Of a stretch of DNA of 25,675 nt, positions 17,234-24,792 are shown in pieces. The notes under the pieces are model-generated. The model did not search any database. It saw only the letters and a program-made list of their open reading frames with translations, and was not told the origin of the DNA. The stretch is from contig CAWVKS010000006.1 of the NCBI GenBank assembly GCA_963930055.1, forward strand, positions 1 to 25,675, read 5' to 3'. Both the position numbers and the translations under genes were made by a program. Positions within the stretch are counted from its first letter, which is position 1. Each line of letters begins with the position of its first letter. Source of the stretch: Pullichristensenella sp963930055. GTDB taxonomy: Bacteria > Bacillota > Clostridia > Christensenellales > Aristaeellaceae.

Positions 17234-18646
17234 ATGGCCTTTCTCAGCTTCGACCACGGGGCGGCGGTGTATGGCGCCACGCCCGTGGAAAACATGTTTT
17301 TATTGGAATACCTGCCCACCGCGCCGGACGACTGCCTGCGCGTCTACCTTTACGCGCGCCTTTTGTGCGTCCACCCGGAGCTGGGCGGCAGCGTTTCCGA
17401 CGTCGCCCGCGCCCTGCGCCTCACGGACGAGGCCGTGGAGGACGCCTTCCGCTTCTGGGAGCGCGAGGGGCTGGTCAAGCGCCTCACAGACCGGCCGCCC
17501 ACCTACGCGCTGTTGCCCATGCGCGGCGCGGGCGCGGCCTCGGAGATGGACCAGCAGTACTACCAGTTCCGCGATTTCAACGCCTCTTTGCAGCGCCTGT
17601 TCGGCGACGTCATCCTCCACGGCGAGGTGGCCATCCCCCAGGAGTGGGTGACGGCCTTTGGCTATACGCCGGAAGCGGCGCTGAAGATCGTCGAATACGG
17701 CCTCGCCGGCCTGCGCTTTTCGCGCAAGACGCCGCGCGCCACGCTGCGCAAGCTGGACAACGTCGCCCGCGAGTGGAATGAGCGCGGCGCGCGCACGCTT
17801 GCGGACGTGGAGCGCATGATCGCCGAAAAGAGCGGCGACCTGGCCGCGGCGGAGGCGGTGCTCAAGCGCTTCGGCTTGCGGAGGCGGCCCACGGAGGACG
17901 AATTGGCGCTGGTGCGCAAGTGGCGCGGCCGGGGCTTTGAGGTGGAGGCCATCCTCGATGGCTGCGCGGCCATGACCAATGCCCAGAATCCCTCGTTTGC
18001 CTATCTCGACCGCGTGCTCGAGGGCCGCTATCTGCAGACGGACGTCAATTTCGCCGCCCTGCGCGACGTTTTGCGCGAACTGGGCGCCTCCGCCCAGCCC
18101 ACGCCGGAGACGCTCCGGCGCTATGCGGCCTTCCTCGAGGCCGGCTTTGAGGCGGCCACGGTGACGGCGGCGGCCGTCGCCCTCAACGCGCAGAACCGCC
18201 ATCGCTTCGAGGATCTCGAGCGGTTGCTTGCGCAGTGGGCGGAAAAGGAGCTCTTCCGCGCCGACGCCGCCGAGGCCTACCTGCAAAGGCAGCGCGGCCT
18301 GCAGGCGGAGATGATCGGGCTTCTGCGCCTGGCCGGCTCGGACAGGACGCCCGGCCTTGCCGACATCGCCCTGTTCGAGGGCTGGAAGGCGCGCTTTTCC
18401 CCGGAGATGCTGCGTCTGGCGGCGGAGCGGGCGCGCGGCAAAGGCGCGGCGGTGGGGGCGATCGACAAACTGCTTTCCGCGTGGGAGAAGGAGGGCGTTT
18501 CCACGCCCGAACAGGCGCGCGCGCGGCGGGAGCGCCCGGCGAAGGGCTTTGACAACCCCGCCCTGCATTACGAGCAGCGCGCGTTCGAGGGCGACGGCGA
18601 CGAACTGTTTACCGACCTTTCAAAATACAGGGGGAACGGCGAATGA
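17234..18646 (+). CDS. DnaB/DnaD-family replication initiation protein
   Basis: A 470-residue protein, close to the length of B. subtilis DnaB (the helicase co-loader, not the helicase). Residues 1-95 form a winged-helix N-terminal domain (DVARALRLTDEAVEDAFRFW then EREGLVKRL). The rest is helical, with four DnaB_2-like segments ending in related motifs: LDNVAREWNERGARTLADVE (174-193), YLDRVLEGR (257-265), DLERLLAQWAEKELFRADAA (327-346) and AIDKLLSAWEKEGVSTPEQA (409-428). The last is the closest to the usual DnaD-domain signature. Such proteins remodel DnaA-bound or restart DNA and help load the replicative helicase. It overlaps the loader gene by four bases (ATGA), as in the dnaB-dnaI pairs of Firmicutes. 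Confidence 0.85.
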   Translation: MAFLSFDHGAAVYGATPVENMFLLEYLPTAPDDCLRVYLYARLLCVHPELGGSVSDVARALRLTDEAVEDAFRFWEREGLVKRLTDRPPTYALLPMRGAGAASEMDQQYYQFRDFNASLQRLFGDVILHGEVAIPQEWVTAFGYTPEAALKIVEYGLAGLRFSRKTPRATLRKLDNVAREWNERGARTLADVERMIAEKSGDLAAAEAVLKRFGLRRRPTEDELALVRKWRGRGFEVEAILDGCAAMTNAQNPSFAYLDRVLEGRYLQTDVNFAALRDVLRELGASAQPTPETLRRYAAFLEAGFEAATVTAAAVALNAQNRHRFEDLERLLAQWAEKELFRADAAEAYLQRQRGLQAEMIGLLRLAGSDRTPGLADIALFEGWKARFSPEMLRLAAERARGKGAAVGAIDKLLSAWEKEGVSTPEQARARRERPAKGFDNPALHYEQRAFEGDGDELFTDLSKYRGNGE

Positions 18647-19611
18647 CCAGAGCGGAGCGCGTGCGGGCGCTGTTGGACGAATACGCGCGTCAGCGCTACG
18701 AAAACGAGCGCGACCAGCGCGCGCGGGAGCGGGAGGCGTTTTCCCGCGACCCGGAGCTGGAAAACCTGCGCGCGCGCAGCATCGAGCTGGCGGCGGGTTC
18801 TTTGCGCGCGGCCATGAACGAGCCGGACGCGGACAAGCGCCGCGCCATTGCCGAAGAGATGCGCCAGAAGGGCGCGCTCCTCAACGCCGAAACGCGCCGC
18901 CGCCTGCGGGCGCTGGGGTTGAGCGAGGACTATCTGGAGGAGCACTACCGCTGCCCCGTCTGCCGTGACACCGGCTATGTGGGCGACGCCCCGGCACGCT
19001 TCTGCGCCTGCTTCGAGCGCCGGCTGGCGATGGGGGAGCAGGGCGGGCAGGCCGCGCAGACATTCGAGGCCTTCAACGCCGCCTTCGTGCCCGAGGAGGG
19101 CGGCCAGCGGGCGCGGCTGTTGGAGGCGAAGGGGCTTTTGGAGGAATTTGCCGACCGCTATCCGCAGGCGCGTTGGCGCAACATCGTGCTCTCCGGCGCG
19201 GGCGGGCTGGGCAAGAGCTTTTTGCTCAACTGCGTCTATGAGCGCGTGAACAGCCGGGGTTTTGCCGCCACGCGCACGACCGCCTACCGCATGTTCGACG
19301 CCATGCGCCGCCGCCACGTGGGCGACGCGGAGGACGCCGACGGCTTTGCCGCCCTGCTGGAAACGCCGTTTCTGCTGGTGGACGACCTCGGCACCGAGCC
19401 GATGATGCGCAACATCACCGTGGAATACCTGTTTTTGCTCGTCAACGAGCGCATGGAGGCGGGGCTTTCGACGATGGTGACCACCAATCTCACCCCGGCG
19501 CAGGTCAAGGAGCGCTACGGCGAGCGCGTGTGTTCGCGCCTGTTCGACCGCGCCTGCGCGCTGGCCATCAAGCTGGAGGGAAAGGATTTGAGGCTGCATG
19601 GCATCCGTTAA
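18643..19611 (+). CDS. dnaI: DnaI/DnaC-type replicative helicase loader
   Basis: A 322-residue AAA+ ATPase that places the replicative helicase on DNA. After an N-terminal helical, Arg-rich helicase-binding region there is a zinc-binding segment (C104, C107, C121 and C123 in CPVCRDTGY and CAC). The ATPase core follows: Walker A GAGGLGKS (185-192), Walker B LLVDDLGTE (244-252), sensor-1 TTNL (280-283) and the arginine-finger region SRLFDR (298-303). Length and order match DnaI. ATG 18643 overlaps the preceding gene (ATGA), and the stop region overlaps the next gene by 14 bases. Confidence 0.93.
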   Translation: MTRAERVRALLDEYARQRYENERDQRAREREAFSRDPELENLRARSIELAAGSLRAAMNEPDADKRRAIAEEMRQKGALLNAETRRRLRALGLSEDYLEEHYRCPVCRDTGYVGDAPARFCACFERRLAMGEQGGQAAQTFEAFNAAFVPEEGGQRARLLEAKGLLEEFADRYPQARWRNIVLSGAGGLGKSFLLNCVYERVNSRGFAATRTTAYRMFDAMRRRHVGDAEDADGFAALLETPFLLVDDLGTEPMMRNITVEYLFLLVNERMEAGLSTMVTTNLTPAQVKERYGERVCSRLFDRACALAIKLEGKDLRLHGIR

Positions 19612-20110
19612 AGAGGACGTGCTCTCGGCGCTCGCGGCGCTGGGCGTTCCTTACGACCTTCTGGAGCACGCGCCGGTACACACCATGGAGGACTGCAAGG
19701 CCGCCGAGGAAGCGCTGGGCGGCGTGATGCCGAAGAATCTTTTCCTCACGCCGCGCAACCATGCCTCGCACCACTTGCTCATCGCCCGCCCGGACGCGCC
19801 GTTCCGCACGTCGCGCATCTCGCGGCAGCTGGGCGTTTCGCGCCTGAGCTTCGCCACGGCGGAGGAACTGATGGACATGCTGCGCACGCTGCCGGGGGCG
19901 ATCAGCCCCATGGGGCTTCTGTTCGACGGGGAAAAGAAGGTGCGCCTGGCCATCGACCGCGCTTTGCGGGGCGAGGAACGGCTGTTGTTCCATCCCTGCG
20001 TGAACACGGCGACGCTCGCCGTCTCGGGCGTGGACTTTTTTGAGCGACTTCTGCCGGCGCTGGGGCACGAGGCGGCCTATGTGGACATGGAGGGGGAGGA
20101 CGCGGAATGA
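19598..20110 (+). CDS. Prolyl-tRNA editing protein (ProX/YbaK family deacylase)
   Basis: A 170-residue YbaK-fold protein that hydrolyses mischarged aminoacyl-tRNA, typically Ala-tRNA-Pro in free-standing ProX forms. Supporting sequence includes LGVPYDLLEHAPVHTMED, then MPKNLFLTPRN with the conserved lysine K46, then SRQLGVSRLSFATAEEL, GAISPMGLLFD and LLFHPCVNTATLAVS. Its length is normal and the frame is intact. The ATG at 19598 lies inside the 3' end of dnaI (14-base overlap), with GGAGGGAAAGG upstream. Its own TGA overlaps the ATG of the YitT gene. The exact substrate amino acid is not certain from sequence. Confidence 0.9.
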   Translation: MASVKEDVLSALAALGVPYDLLEHAPVHTMEDCKAAEEALGGVMPKNLFLTPRNHASHHLLIARPDAPFRTSRISRQLGVSRLSFATAEELMDMLRTLPGAISPMGLLFDGEKKVRLAIDRALRGEERLLFHPCVNTATLAVSGVDFFERLLPALGHEAAYVDMEGEDAE

Positions 20111-20967
20111 AGATCGACTGGAAGCGCGATTTGCGCAGGCTCCTGCTGGTCATTGTCGGCTCGGTGGTCATCGCCATCAACCTGAAGATGTTCGTGCGCC
20201 CGGCGGAGATGTATCCCGGCGGCATGAACGGCCTGTCCATGCTGGTACAGACCATCTTTTCCACCTATCTGGGGTTGCAGGTGCCCTTTACGGTGTTCAA
20301 CATCATCTTCAACGCCATCCCGGTCTATATCGGGCTGCGCTTCCTGGGGCGCAAGTTCACGGTCCTCTCGATCATCACCATCGTGCTGTCCTCGGTGCTG
20401 ACCGACCTCTTGCCCGACCTGGGGCTGACGCAGGACCCGCTGCTCAACTGCGTGTTCGGCGGCATACTCTACGCCTTTGGCAGCAGCCTGTGCCTGCGCG
20501 CCGACGCCACCACCGGCGGCACGGATTTCATCGCCATGTACATGGCGCAGAAGCACGACCGCGATGCCTTTGGCACCATTTTCATCTTCAACGCCATCAT
20601 GCTGGCCGTGGCCGGGTATCTGTTCGGCTGGGACAAGGCCATGTATTCCATCATCTATCAGTTTACCGTCACGCAGGGGCTGCATGTGTTTTACAAGAAT
20701 TATCAGAAGCACACGCTGTTCATCATCACGGAAAAGCCCGCCGACGTCTACGAGTGCATCCGTATCAGCACGCACCACGGCGCCACGCTCTTCCGCGGCA
20801 TTGGCCTGTACGAGCAGAAGGAGCGCAACATGGTCTATTCCGTAGTTTCCTCTGCCGAGATGCGTCGCGTGCTGGGCGAGGTGCGCCGCGTGGACGAGCA
20901 TGCCTTCATCAACATCATCAAGACCGACCAGTTCGCCGGCCGCTTCCACCACCGTCCCACCGACTAG
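20107..20967 (+). CDS. YitT-family membrane protein with DUF2179 domain
   Basis: A 286-residue protein with a five-span membrane region: LLLVIVGSVVIAINLKMFV, VPFTVFNIIFNAIPVYIGL, FTVLSIITIVLSSVLTDLL, LLNCVFGGILYAFGSSLCL, and FGTIFIFNAIMLAVAGYLFG. Conserved YitT/DUF161 features are PGGMNGLS and TTGGTDFIAMY. Residues about 205-280 form the cytoplasmic DUF2179 domain (HTLFIITEKPADV, ATLFRGIGLYEQKERNMVYS, DEHAFINIIKTDQFAGRF). The molecular role of the family is not settled; transport or ligand sensing has been suggested. It overlaps the editing protein by four bases (ATGA) and is the last gene before the hairpin array. Confidence 0.9.
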   Translation: MKIDWKRDLRRLLLVIVGSVVIAINLKMFVRPAEMYPGGMNGLSMLVQTIFSTYLGLQVPFTVFNIIFNAIPVYIGLRFLGRKFTVLSIITIVLSSVLTDLLPDLGLTQDPLLNCVFGGILYAFGSSLCLRADATTGGTDFIAMYMAQKHDRDAFGTIFIFNAIMLAVAGYLFGWDKAMYSIIYQFTVTQGLHVFYKNYQKHTLFIITEKPADVYECIRISTHHGATLFRGIGLYEQKERNMVYSVVSSAEMRRVLGEVRRVDEHAFINIIKTDQFAGRFHHRPTD

Positions 20968-20983
20968 GGCGGCAGTGCCGCGG

Positions 20984-21583
20984 GCCGGCAGTGCCGGCAG
21001 CCGGAGCTGCCGCCGATGAGCGACGAACGCCCGCCCCACGAGCAGGGGGCGGGCGTTCTGTGTTTTCGTTCCGTTTGGGGCGGGGGAGGGAACAGACGGC
21101 GGCAGGCTCACGGGCAGGAGCCTGCCGCCTTCGAGCCGGCAGTGCCGGCGGCCGGAGCTGCCGCGGATGGGTGGCGAACGTCCGCCCCACGAGCAGGGGG
21201 CAGGCGTTCTGTGTTTTCGTTCCGTTTGGGGGCGGGGGAGGAAACAGACGGCGGCAGGCACACGGGCAGGAGCCTGCCGCCTTCGAGCCGGCAGTGCCGG
21301 CGGCCGGAGCTGCCGCGGATGGGTGGCGAACGTCCGCCCCACGAGCAGGGGGCGGGCGTTCTGTGTTTTCGTTCCGTTTGGGGCGAGGGAGGGAACAGAC
21401 GGCGGCAGGCTCACGGGCAGGAGCCTGCCGCCTTCGAGCCGGCAGTGCCGGCGGCCGGAGCTGCCGCGGATGGGTGGCGAACGTCCGCCCCACGAGCAGG
21501 GGGCGGGCGTTCTGTGTTTTCGTTCCGTTTGGGGCGAGGGAGGGAACAGACGGCGGCAGGCTCACGGGCAGGAGCCTGCCGCC
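20984..21583. repeat. Four tandem 151-152-bp units, each with three palindromes
   Basis: Units begin at 20984, 21135, 21287 and 21438 with the palindrome GCCGGCAGTGCCGGC. Each continues with hairpin C (arms like GAACGCCCGCCCC, eight-base loop ACGAGCAG) at 21025-21058, 21176-21209, 21328-21361 and 21479-21512. A conserved TGTGTTTTCGTTCCGTTTGG stretch follows. Hairpin D (arms GGCGGCAGGCTC/GAGCCTGCCGCC, loop ACGGGCAG) is at 21098-21129, 21250-21281, 21401-21432 and 21552-21583. The copies differ at only a few bases, so the array is recent or kept uniform by recombination. Confidence 0.95.
21025..21066 (+). terminator. Probable terminator of the yitT operon (first C hairpin)
   Basis: A perfect 13-base-pair stem (21025-21037 with 21046-21058) and eight-base loop are followed by TGTGTTTT, 57 bases past the yitT stop. 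The same structure recurs three more times in the tandem array. Confidence 0.75.
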
Positions 21584-22107
21584 TGTGATATTTTTGGGGT
21601 ACGGATGGGATTCTCAAGGGACGAGTCCCTTGAGCGGGTGCGGGCAGAGCCCGCCGTTCCCCCCCCCCCGCGGGATGGCCGCGGGGGAAACGGGGGCTGC
21701 GGGAGGGGGTGGGGATTTGCGCCTGGCGCGCCCGCTGCGAAAAGGCGAAAGGAAGGGCGCAACGGACGACGATCACGAAAAACACGGGCAATGGGATGGA
21801 CGCCACGGCCAAAGCGCCGTATCTCCGTCCTCCGGCGCGCCCGCCGCCCGTTCTTCAAGGGCAGACCGCCCCGCAAATAACTTTTCCCCGTGAACCAACC
21901 AAAATCCGGCGCGCCACACTCGGCAGCGCCTTTGCCCCAACGGGGCAAACAGCGTCGAATACGCACACCCGCAGCGCCCCTTGCCCGCAGGGCAAGGCAG
22001 CGTCATTTCCCCCTGCCTGCCCGACCTTTCTTCCTCCTGCACTGAAGAAGTGGGCAAAACATCACAAAGAGGAAAGAACGAGCAGCAGACCAGCGTTTTC
22101 AATGCTG

Positions 22108-22150
22108 GCGCGGCGATTCCTTGCTCTGCAGGAGCAAGGAATCGCCGCGC
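22108..22150. repeat. Perfect 19-bp inverted repeat
   Basis: The arms 22108-22126 and 22132-22150 are exactly complementary (left arm starts GCGCGGCGATTCC) around the five-base loop TGCAG. There is no T-run on either side, so it is not a normal terminator. Confidence 0.95.
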
Positions 22151-22163
22151 GCCCAGCGGCCCC

Positions 22164-22309
22164 GCCGGCAGTGCCGGCTTCCAGTGCCTTCGGCCCCATG
22201 GAGACGCGCGCCCGCCCCACGAGCAGGGGGCAGGCGCGCTGCGGTTCGTTCCGCTTGGGGTGGCAGTGGGAGCAGACGGCGGCAAGCCCCTGCTCGTGGG
22301 CTTGCCGCC
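22164..22309 (+). repeat. Diverged direct copy of the 151-bp unit
   Basis: It carries the palindrome GCCGGCAGTGCCGGC (22164-22178), a C-type hairpin with new stem GCGCGCCCGCCCC and the same loop ACGAGCAG (22206-22239), the linker CGTTCCGCTTGGGG, and a D-type hairpin with arms GGCGGCAAGCCC/GGGCTTGCCGCC and loop CTGCTCGT (22278-22309). Confidence 0.85.
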
Positions 22310-22596
22310 GTCGATCCCTTCCTCCGTTCCAAACGAAGTGAAACGCAGAACGTCCGCCCCCTGCTCATGGGACGGACGTTCGCCACGTATCCGCGGTAGC
22401 GCTGGCCGTCGATCCCTTCCTCCGTTCCAAACGAAATGAAACGCAGAACGTCCGCCCCCTGTTCGTGGGGCGGGCGTTCGTCACGTATCCGCGGCAGCTC
22501 CGGCCGCCGGCACTGCCGGCTCCGCAGGCGGCAGGCTCCTGCTCCTGAGCCTGCCGCCGTCTACTCCCACCACCGCCCCAACCGAACCAAAACGCA
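22310..22596 (-). repeat. Inverted copies of the repeat unit
   Basis: In - orientation there are C-type hairpins at 22348-22381 (loop CTGCTCAT as read on +) and 22446-22479 (loop CTGTTCGT), each preceded on the + strand by the same TCGATCCCTTCCTCCGTTCC linker. The core palindrome GCCGGCACTGCCGGC follows at 22506-22520 and a D-type hairpin at 22527-22558 (loop CTGCTCCT). The first of the two is shortened. Confidence 0.88.
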
Positions 22597-22631
22597 GCAA
22601 CCCCGCCCCATTCGTGACGGGGCGGGGTTGC
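22597..22631 (-). terminator. Terminator of the rpmG-secE-nusG-rplK-rplA operon
   Basis: GCAACCCCGCCCC (22597-22609) pairs perfectly with GGGGCGGGGTTGC (22619-22631). On the - strand the stem is followed by TGCGTTTTGG. It begins 41 bases after the rplA stop. Its layout (GC-rich stem, short loop with ACGAA, TGYGTTTT tail) resembles the C-type hairpins of the array. Confidence 0.75.
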
Positions 22632-22672
22632 GTCGCCTTCGGGCCAATGGCACTGGCCGTCGACACCGTCGA

Positions 22673-23359
22673 CTAGAACTTGAGGGCGTTGAGCTTGATG
22701 CCGGGGCCCATGGTGGTGGACAGCACGGCGGAGCGGATGTAGGTGCCCTTCGCGGCCGCCGGCTTGGCCTTGATGATGGCCTCCATCAGCGTGCGCAGGT
22801 TCTCCTGCAGCTTCACTTCGTCGAAGGAAGCCTTGCCCACGGGGCAGTGGATGATGGCGGTCTTGTCCACGCGGTACTCGACCTTACCGGCCTTGATATC
22901 GTTGATGGCGCGGGTCACGTCCATGGACACGGTGCCGCTCTTCGGGTTCGGCATCAGGCCCTTGGGGCCGAGCACGCGGCCCAGACGGCCGACCATGCCC
23001 ATCATGTCCGGGGTGGCTACGCAGACGTCGAAATCGAACCAGCCGCCCTGGATCTTGGCGACCATGTCCTCAGCGCCGACAAAGTCCGCGCCGGCGGCCA
23101 GGGCCTCATTGGCCTTGTCGCCCTTGGCGAACACCAGCACGCGCACGGTCTTGCCGGTGCCGTTGGGCAGCACCACCGCGCCGCGGACCTGCTGGTCGGC
23201 GTGACGGGGATCGACGCCCAGGCGCACGGAGATCTCCACGGTCTCGTCAAACTTGGCCTTGGCGGTCTGCTTGACCAGCGCCACGGCCTCTTCGGGGTCA
23301 TACAGCTTCGTGCGGTCGATCAGCTTGAGGCTGTCGGAATACTTCTTGCCCTTTTTCAT
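22673..23359 (-). CDS. rplA: 50S ribosomal protein L1
   Basis: A 228-residue protein, the usual length for L1, which forms the stalk near the tRNA exit site and commonly represses its own operon by binding mRNA. Signatures are KFDETVEISVRLGVDPRHAD, RGAVVLPNGTGKTVRVLVFA, GRVLGPKGLMPNPKSGTV and KAGKVEYRVDKTAIIHCPVG. The ATG at 23359 has an AAGGAGGATA ribosome site. It follows rplK after 67 bases. In most bacteria rplJ and rplL come next, but here the transcript runs into a terminator and the hairpin array. Confidence 0.98.
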   Translation of the reverse strand: MKKGKKYSDSLKLIDRTKLYDPEEAVALVKQTAKAKFDETVEISVRLGVDPRHADQQVRGAVVLPNGTGKTVRVLVFAKGDKANEALAAGADFVGAEDMVAKIQGGWFDFDVCVATPDMMGMVGRLGRVLGPKGLMPNPKSGTVSMDVTRAINDIKAGKVEYRVDKTAIIHCPVGKASFDEVKLQENLRTLMEAIIKAKPAAAKGTYIRSAVLSTTMGPGIKLNALKF

Positions 23360-23426
23360 AGATTATATCCTCCTTGTGGTCAAGCGGGCCAACGGCCCTC
23401 CCACGCTTGTGTCGCCCTTGCGGCGC

Positions 23427-23852
23427 TTAGTCGACCACCACGACGCCCATGGAACGGGCGGTGCCGGCGACCATGCTCATCGCGGCCTCGACGGAGGCGG
23501 CGTTGAGGTCGGGCATCTTCAGTTCCGCGATCTCGCGGACCTGCGCCTTGGTGATGTTGGCGACCTTGTCGCGGTTCGGGCGGCCGGAGGCGTGCTCCAG
23601 ACCGCAGGCCTTCTTGATGAGCACCGCAGCCGGCGGCGTCTTGGTGATGAAGGTGAACGAGCGATCCTGATACACGGTGATGACCACCGGGATGATCAGG
23701 CCGGCCTGCTTGGCGGTACGGTCGTTGAAATCCTTGCAGAAGCCGGGGATGTTCACGCCGTGCTGGCCCAGCGCCGGGCCGATCGGCGGCGCGGGCGTGG
23801 CCTTGCCGGCAGGTACCTGCAGCTTGATCAGCGCGGTAACTTTCTTTGCCAT
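23427..23852 (-). CDS. rplK: 50S ribosomal protein L11
   Basis: A 141-residue protein of standard length, part of the GTPase-associated centre with 23S rRNA, and target of thiostrepton-type antibiotics. Signatures are VTALIKLQVPAGKATPAPPI, GPALGQHGVNIPGFCKDFND and the C-terminal GTARSMGVVV. Cys in NIPGFCKDFN is at the normal place for many Firmicutes. The ribosome site AAGGAGGATTCCCC lies before ATG 23852. The 131-base gap to nusG holds a small CCCGGCCTGCGCCGGG hairpin near 23925-23940 but no clear promoter. Confidence 0.98.
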   Translation of the reverse strand: MAKKVTALIKLQVPAGKATPAPPIGPALGQHGVNIPGFCKDFNDRTAKQAGLIIPVVITVYQDRSFTFITKTPPAAVLIKKACGLEHASGRPNRDKVANITKAQVREIAELKMPDLNAASVEAAMSMVAGTARSMGVVVVD

Positions 23853-23983
23853 TGGGGAATCCTCCTTATTTGTATGTGGTGAAGCGGAGCGCGTTGAAGC
23901 GCACCTCCCACTCCCTGAAAACCCGGCCTGCGCCGGGGGATCAGCGTCTGCGCGCCGCGGGCGTGACGCCCGGGCAATGCGCC

Positions 23984-24514
23984 TTACTCTTCTTCGCGCA
24001 CGACCTCGTCGAACTTGAGCTCGACGGGCGTCTCCTGCTTGAACATCAGCACCATGACGTTGACGGTCTGCGTCTGTTCGTCGATGGAGACCACGCGGCC
24101 GGAGAAGTTTTCAAACAGCCCGCTCAGGATGCGCACAGTGTCGCCGGGCTGTATATCCACGCGCGTCTGCGTGCGCGGCTCGAACAGCGAGGCAAAGTCC
24201 GTTTCCGAAAGGGGCGTGGGCTTGTTGCCGGCGCCGACAAAGCCTGTCACGCCGCGCGTGTTGCGCACGATGTACCAGGTCTCGTTGGTCATCAGCATCT
24301 TCACCAGCACATAGCCGGGCAGCAATTTGCGCTGCACCACCTTGCGCTTGTTGTTTTTGATCTCCACGACCTCTTCGGTGGGGATGCTCACCTCGGGGAT
24401 GAGCTCCTGCAGGCCGTTGTTTTCCACGGCCTTTTCCAGGTTGACCTTGACCTTGTTTTCATAGCCGGAATAGGTATGTACGACATACCATTTGACTTCA
24501 GGATTCTCAGCCAT
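23984..24514 (-). CDS. nusG: Transcription termination/antitermination factor NusG
   Basis: A 176-residue protein with an NGN domain (KWYVVHTYSGYENKVKVNLE, then KLLPGYVLVKMLMTNETWYI, then RGVTGFVG) and a C-terminal KOW domain (IQPGDTVRILSGLFENFSGR). It joins RNA polymerase with Rho or ribosomes. ATG 24514 is preferred because AAGGTGG lies a suitable distance before it; the GTG at 24523 lies inside that site. It begins ten bases after the secE stop. The secE-nusG-rplK-rplA order is the universal one. Confidence 0.97.
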   Translation of the reverse strand: MAENPEVKWYVVHTYSGYENKVKVNLEKAVENNGLQELIPEVSIPTEEVVEIKNNKRKVVQRKLLPGYVLVKMLMTNETWYIVRNTRGVTGFVGAGNKPTPLSETDFASLFEPRTQTRVDIQPGDTVRILSGLFENFSGRVVSIDEQTQTVNVMVLMFKQETPVELKFDEVVREEE

Positions 24515-24524
24515 GACGGCCACC

Positions 24525-24770
24525 TTAGCTGACCATCAGATCGACGAGCTTGCCAGCGCCCAAGTCGATCACGCCGATGATGACGCCCATGATGACGATG
24601 AACACCAGCACCACGATGGAATAGTTGATCATATCCTTTTTCGTGGGCCAGGTGACCTTCTTCAACTCATAGAACATCTCGCGGAACTTGCGGCCGATGC
24701 CCTTGACGAGCCGCACGAAGAAGCCGCCGATGCGCTTAAAGATATTCTTCTTTTCAGCGGTGTTAGCCAT
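24525..24770 (-). CDS. secE: Preprotein translocase subunit SecE
   Basis: An 81-residue protein with one C-terminal membrane span (INYSIVVLVFIVIMGVIIGV) and the conserved amphipathic segment before it (FREMFYELKKVTWPTKKDMI). It clamps SecY in the Sec translocon. ATG 24770 lies nine bases after AAGGAG; the TTG at 24779 immediately follows that site and is unlikely. It sits between rpmG and nusG. Confidence 0.95.
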   Translation of the reverse strand: MANTAEKKNIFKRIGGFFVRLVKGIGRKFREMFYELKKVTWPTKKDMINYSIVVLVFIVIMGVIIGVIDLGAGKLVDLMVS

Positions 24771-24792
24771 GTTGGACAACTCCTTCTGACCC

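Larger units (their letters stand above)
20968..22672. other. 1.7-kb gene-free region of palindromic repeats between convergent genes
   Basis: No coding region is credible here. Open frames exist on both strands only because the repeats are GC-rich, and their translations repeat with the DNA. The region holds four tandem 151-152-bp units (20984-21583), a spacer with smaller hairpins (21613-21634, 21931-21949, 21979-21997, 22108-22150), a run of 11 C (21659-21669), one diverged direct copy (22164-22309), and copies in inverse orientation (22310-22631). The outermost hairpins probably terminate yitT (+) and rplA (-). Confidence 0.85.

Noticed and set aside
20984..21583. Tandem repeats considered as a CRISPR array
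   Set aside because: The unit is about 151 bp with no unique spacers; every part of it repeats, and no cas gene is nearby.
20918..22439. Repeat-containing open frames on both strands as a repeat protein
   Set aside because: Translations are Arg/Pro/Gly-rich in all frames, no ribosome site precedes them, and the DNA conservation follows the palindromes, not codons.
24771..24792. tRNA-Trp gene between rpmG and secE
   Set aside because: The gap is 22 bases, too short for a tRNA.
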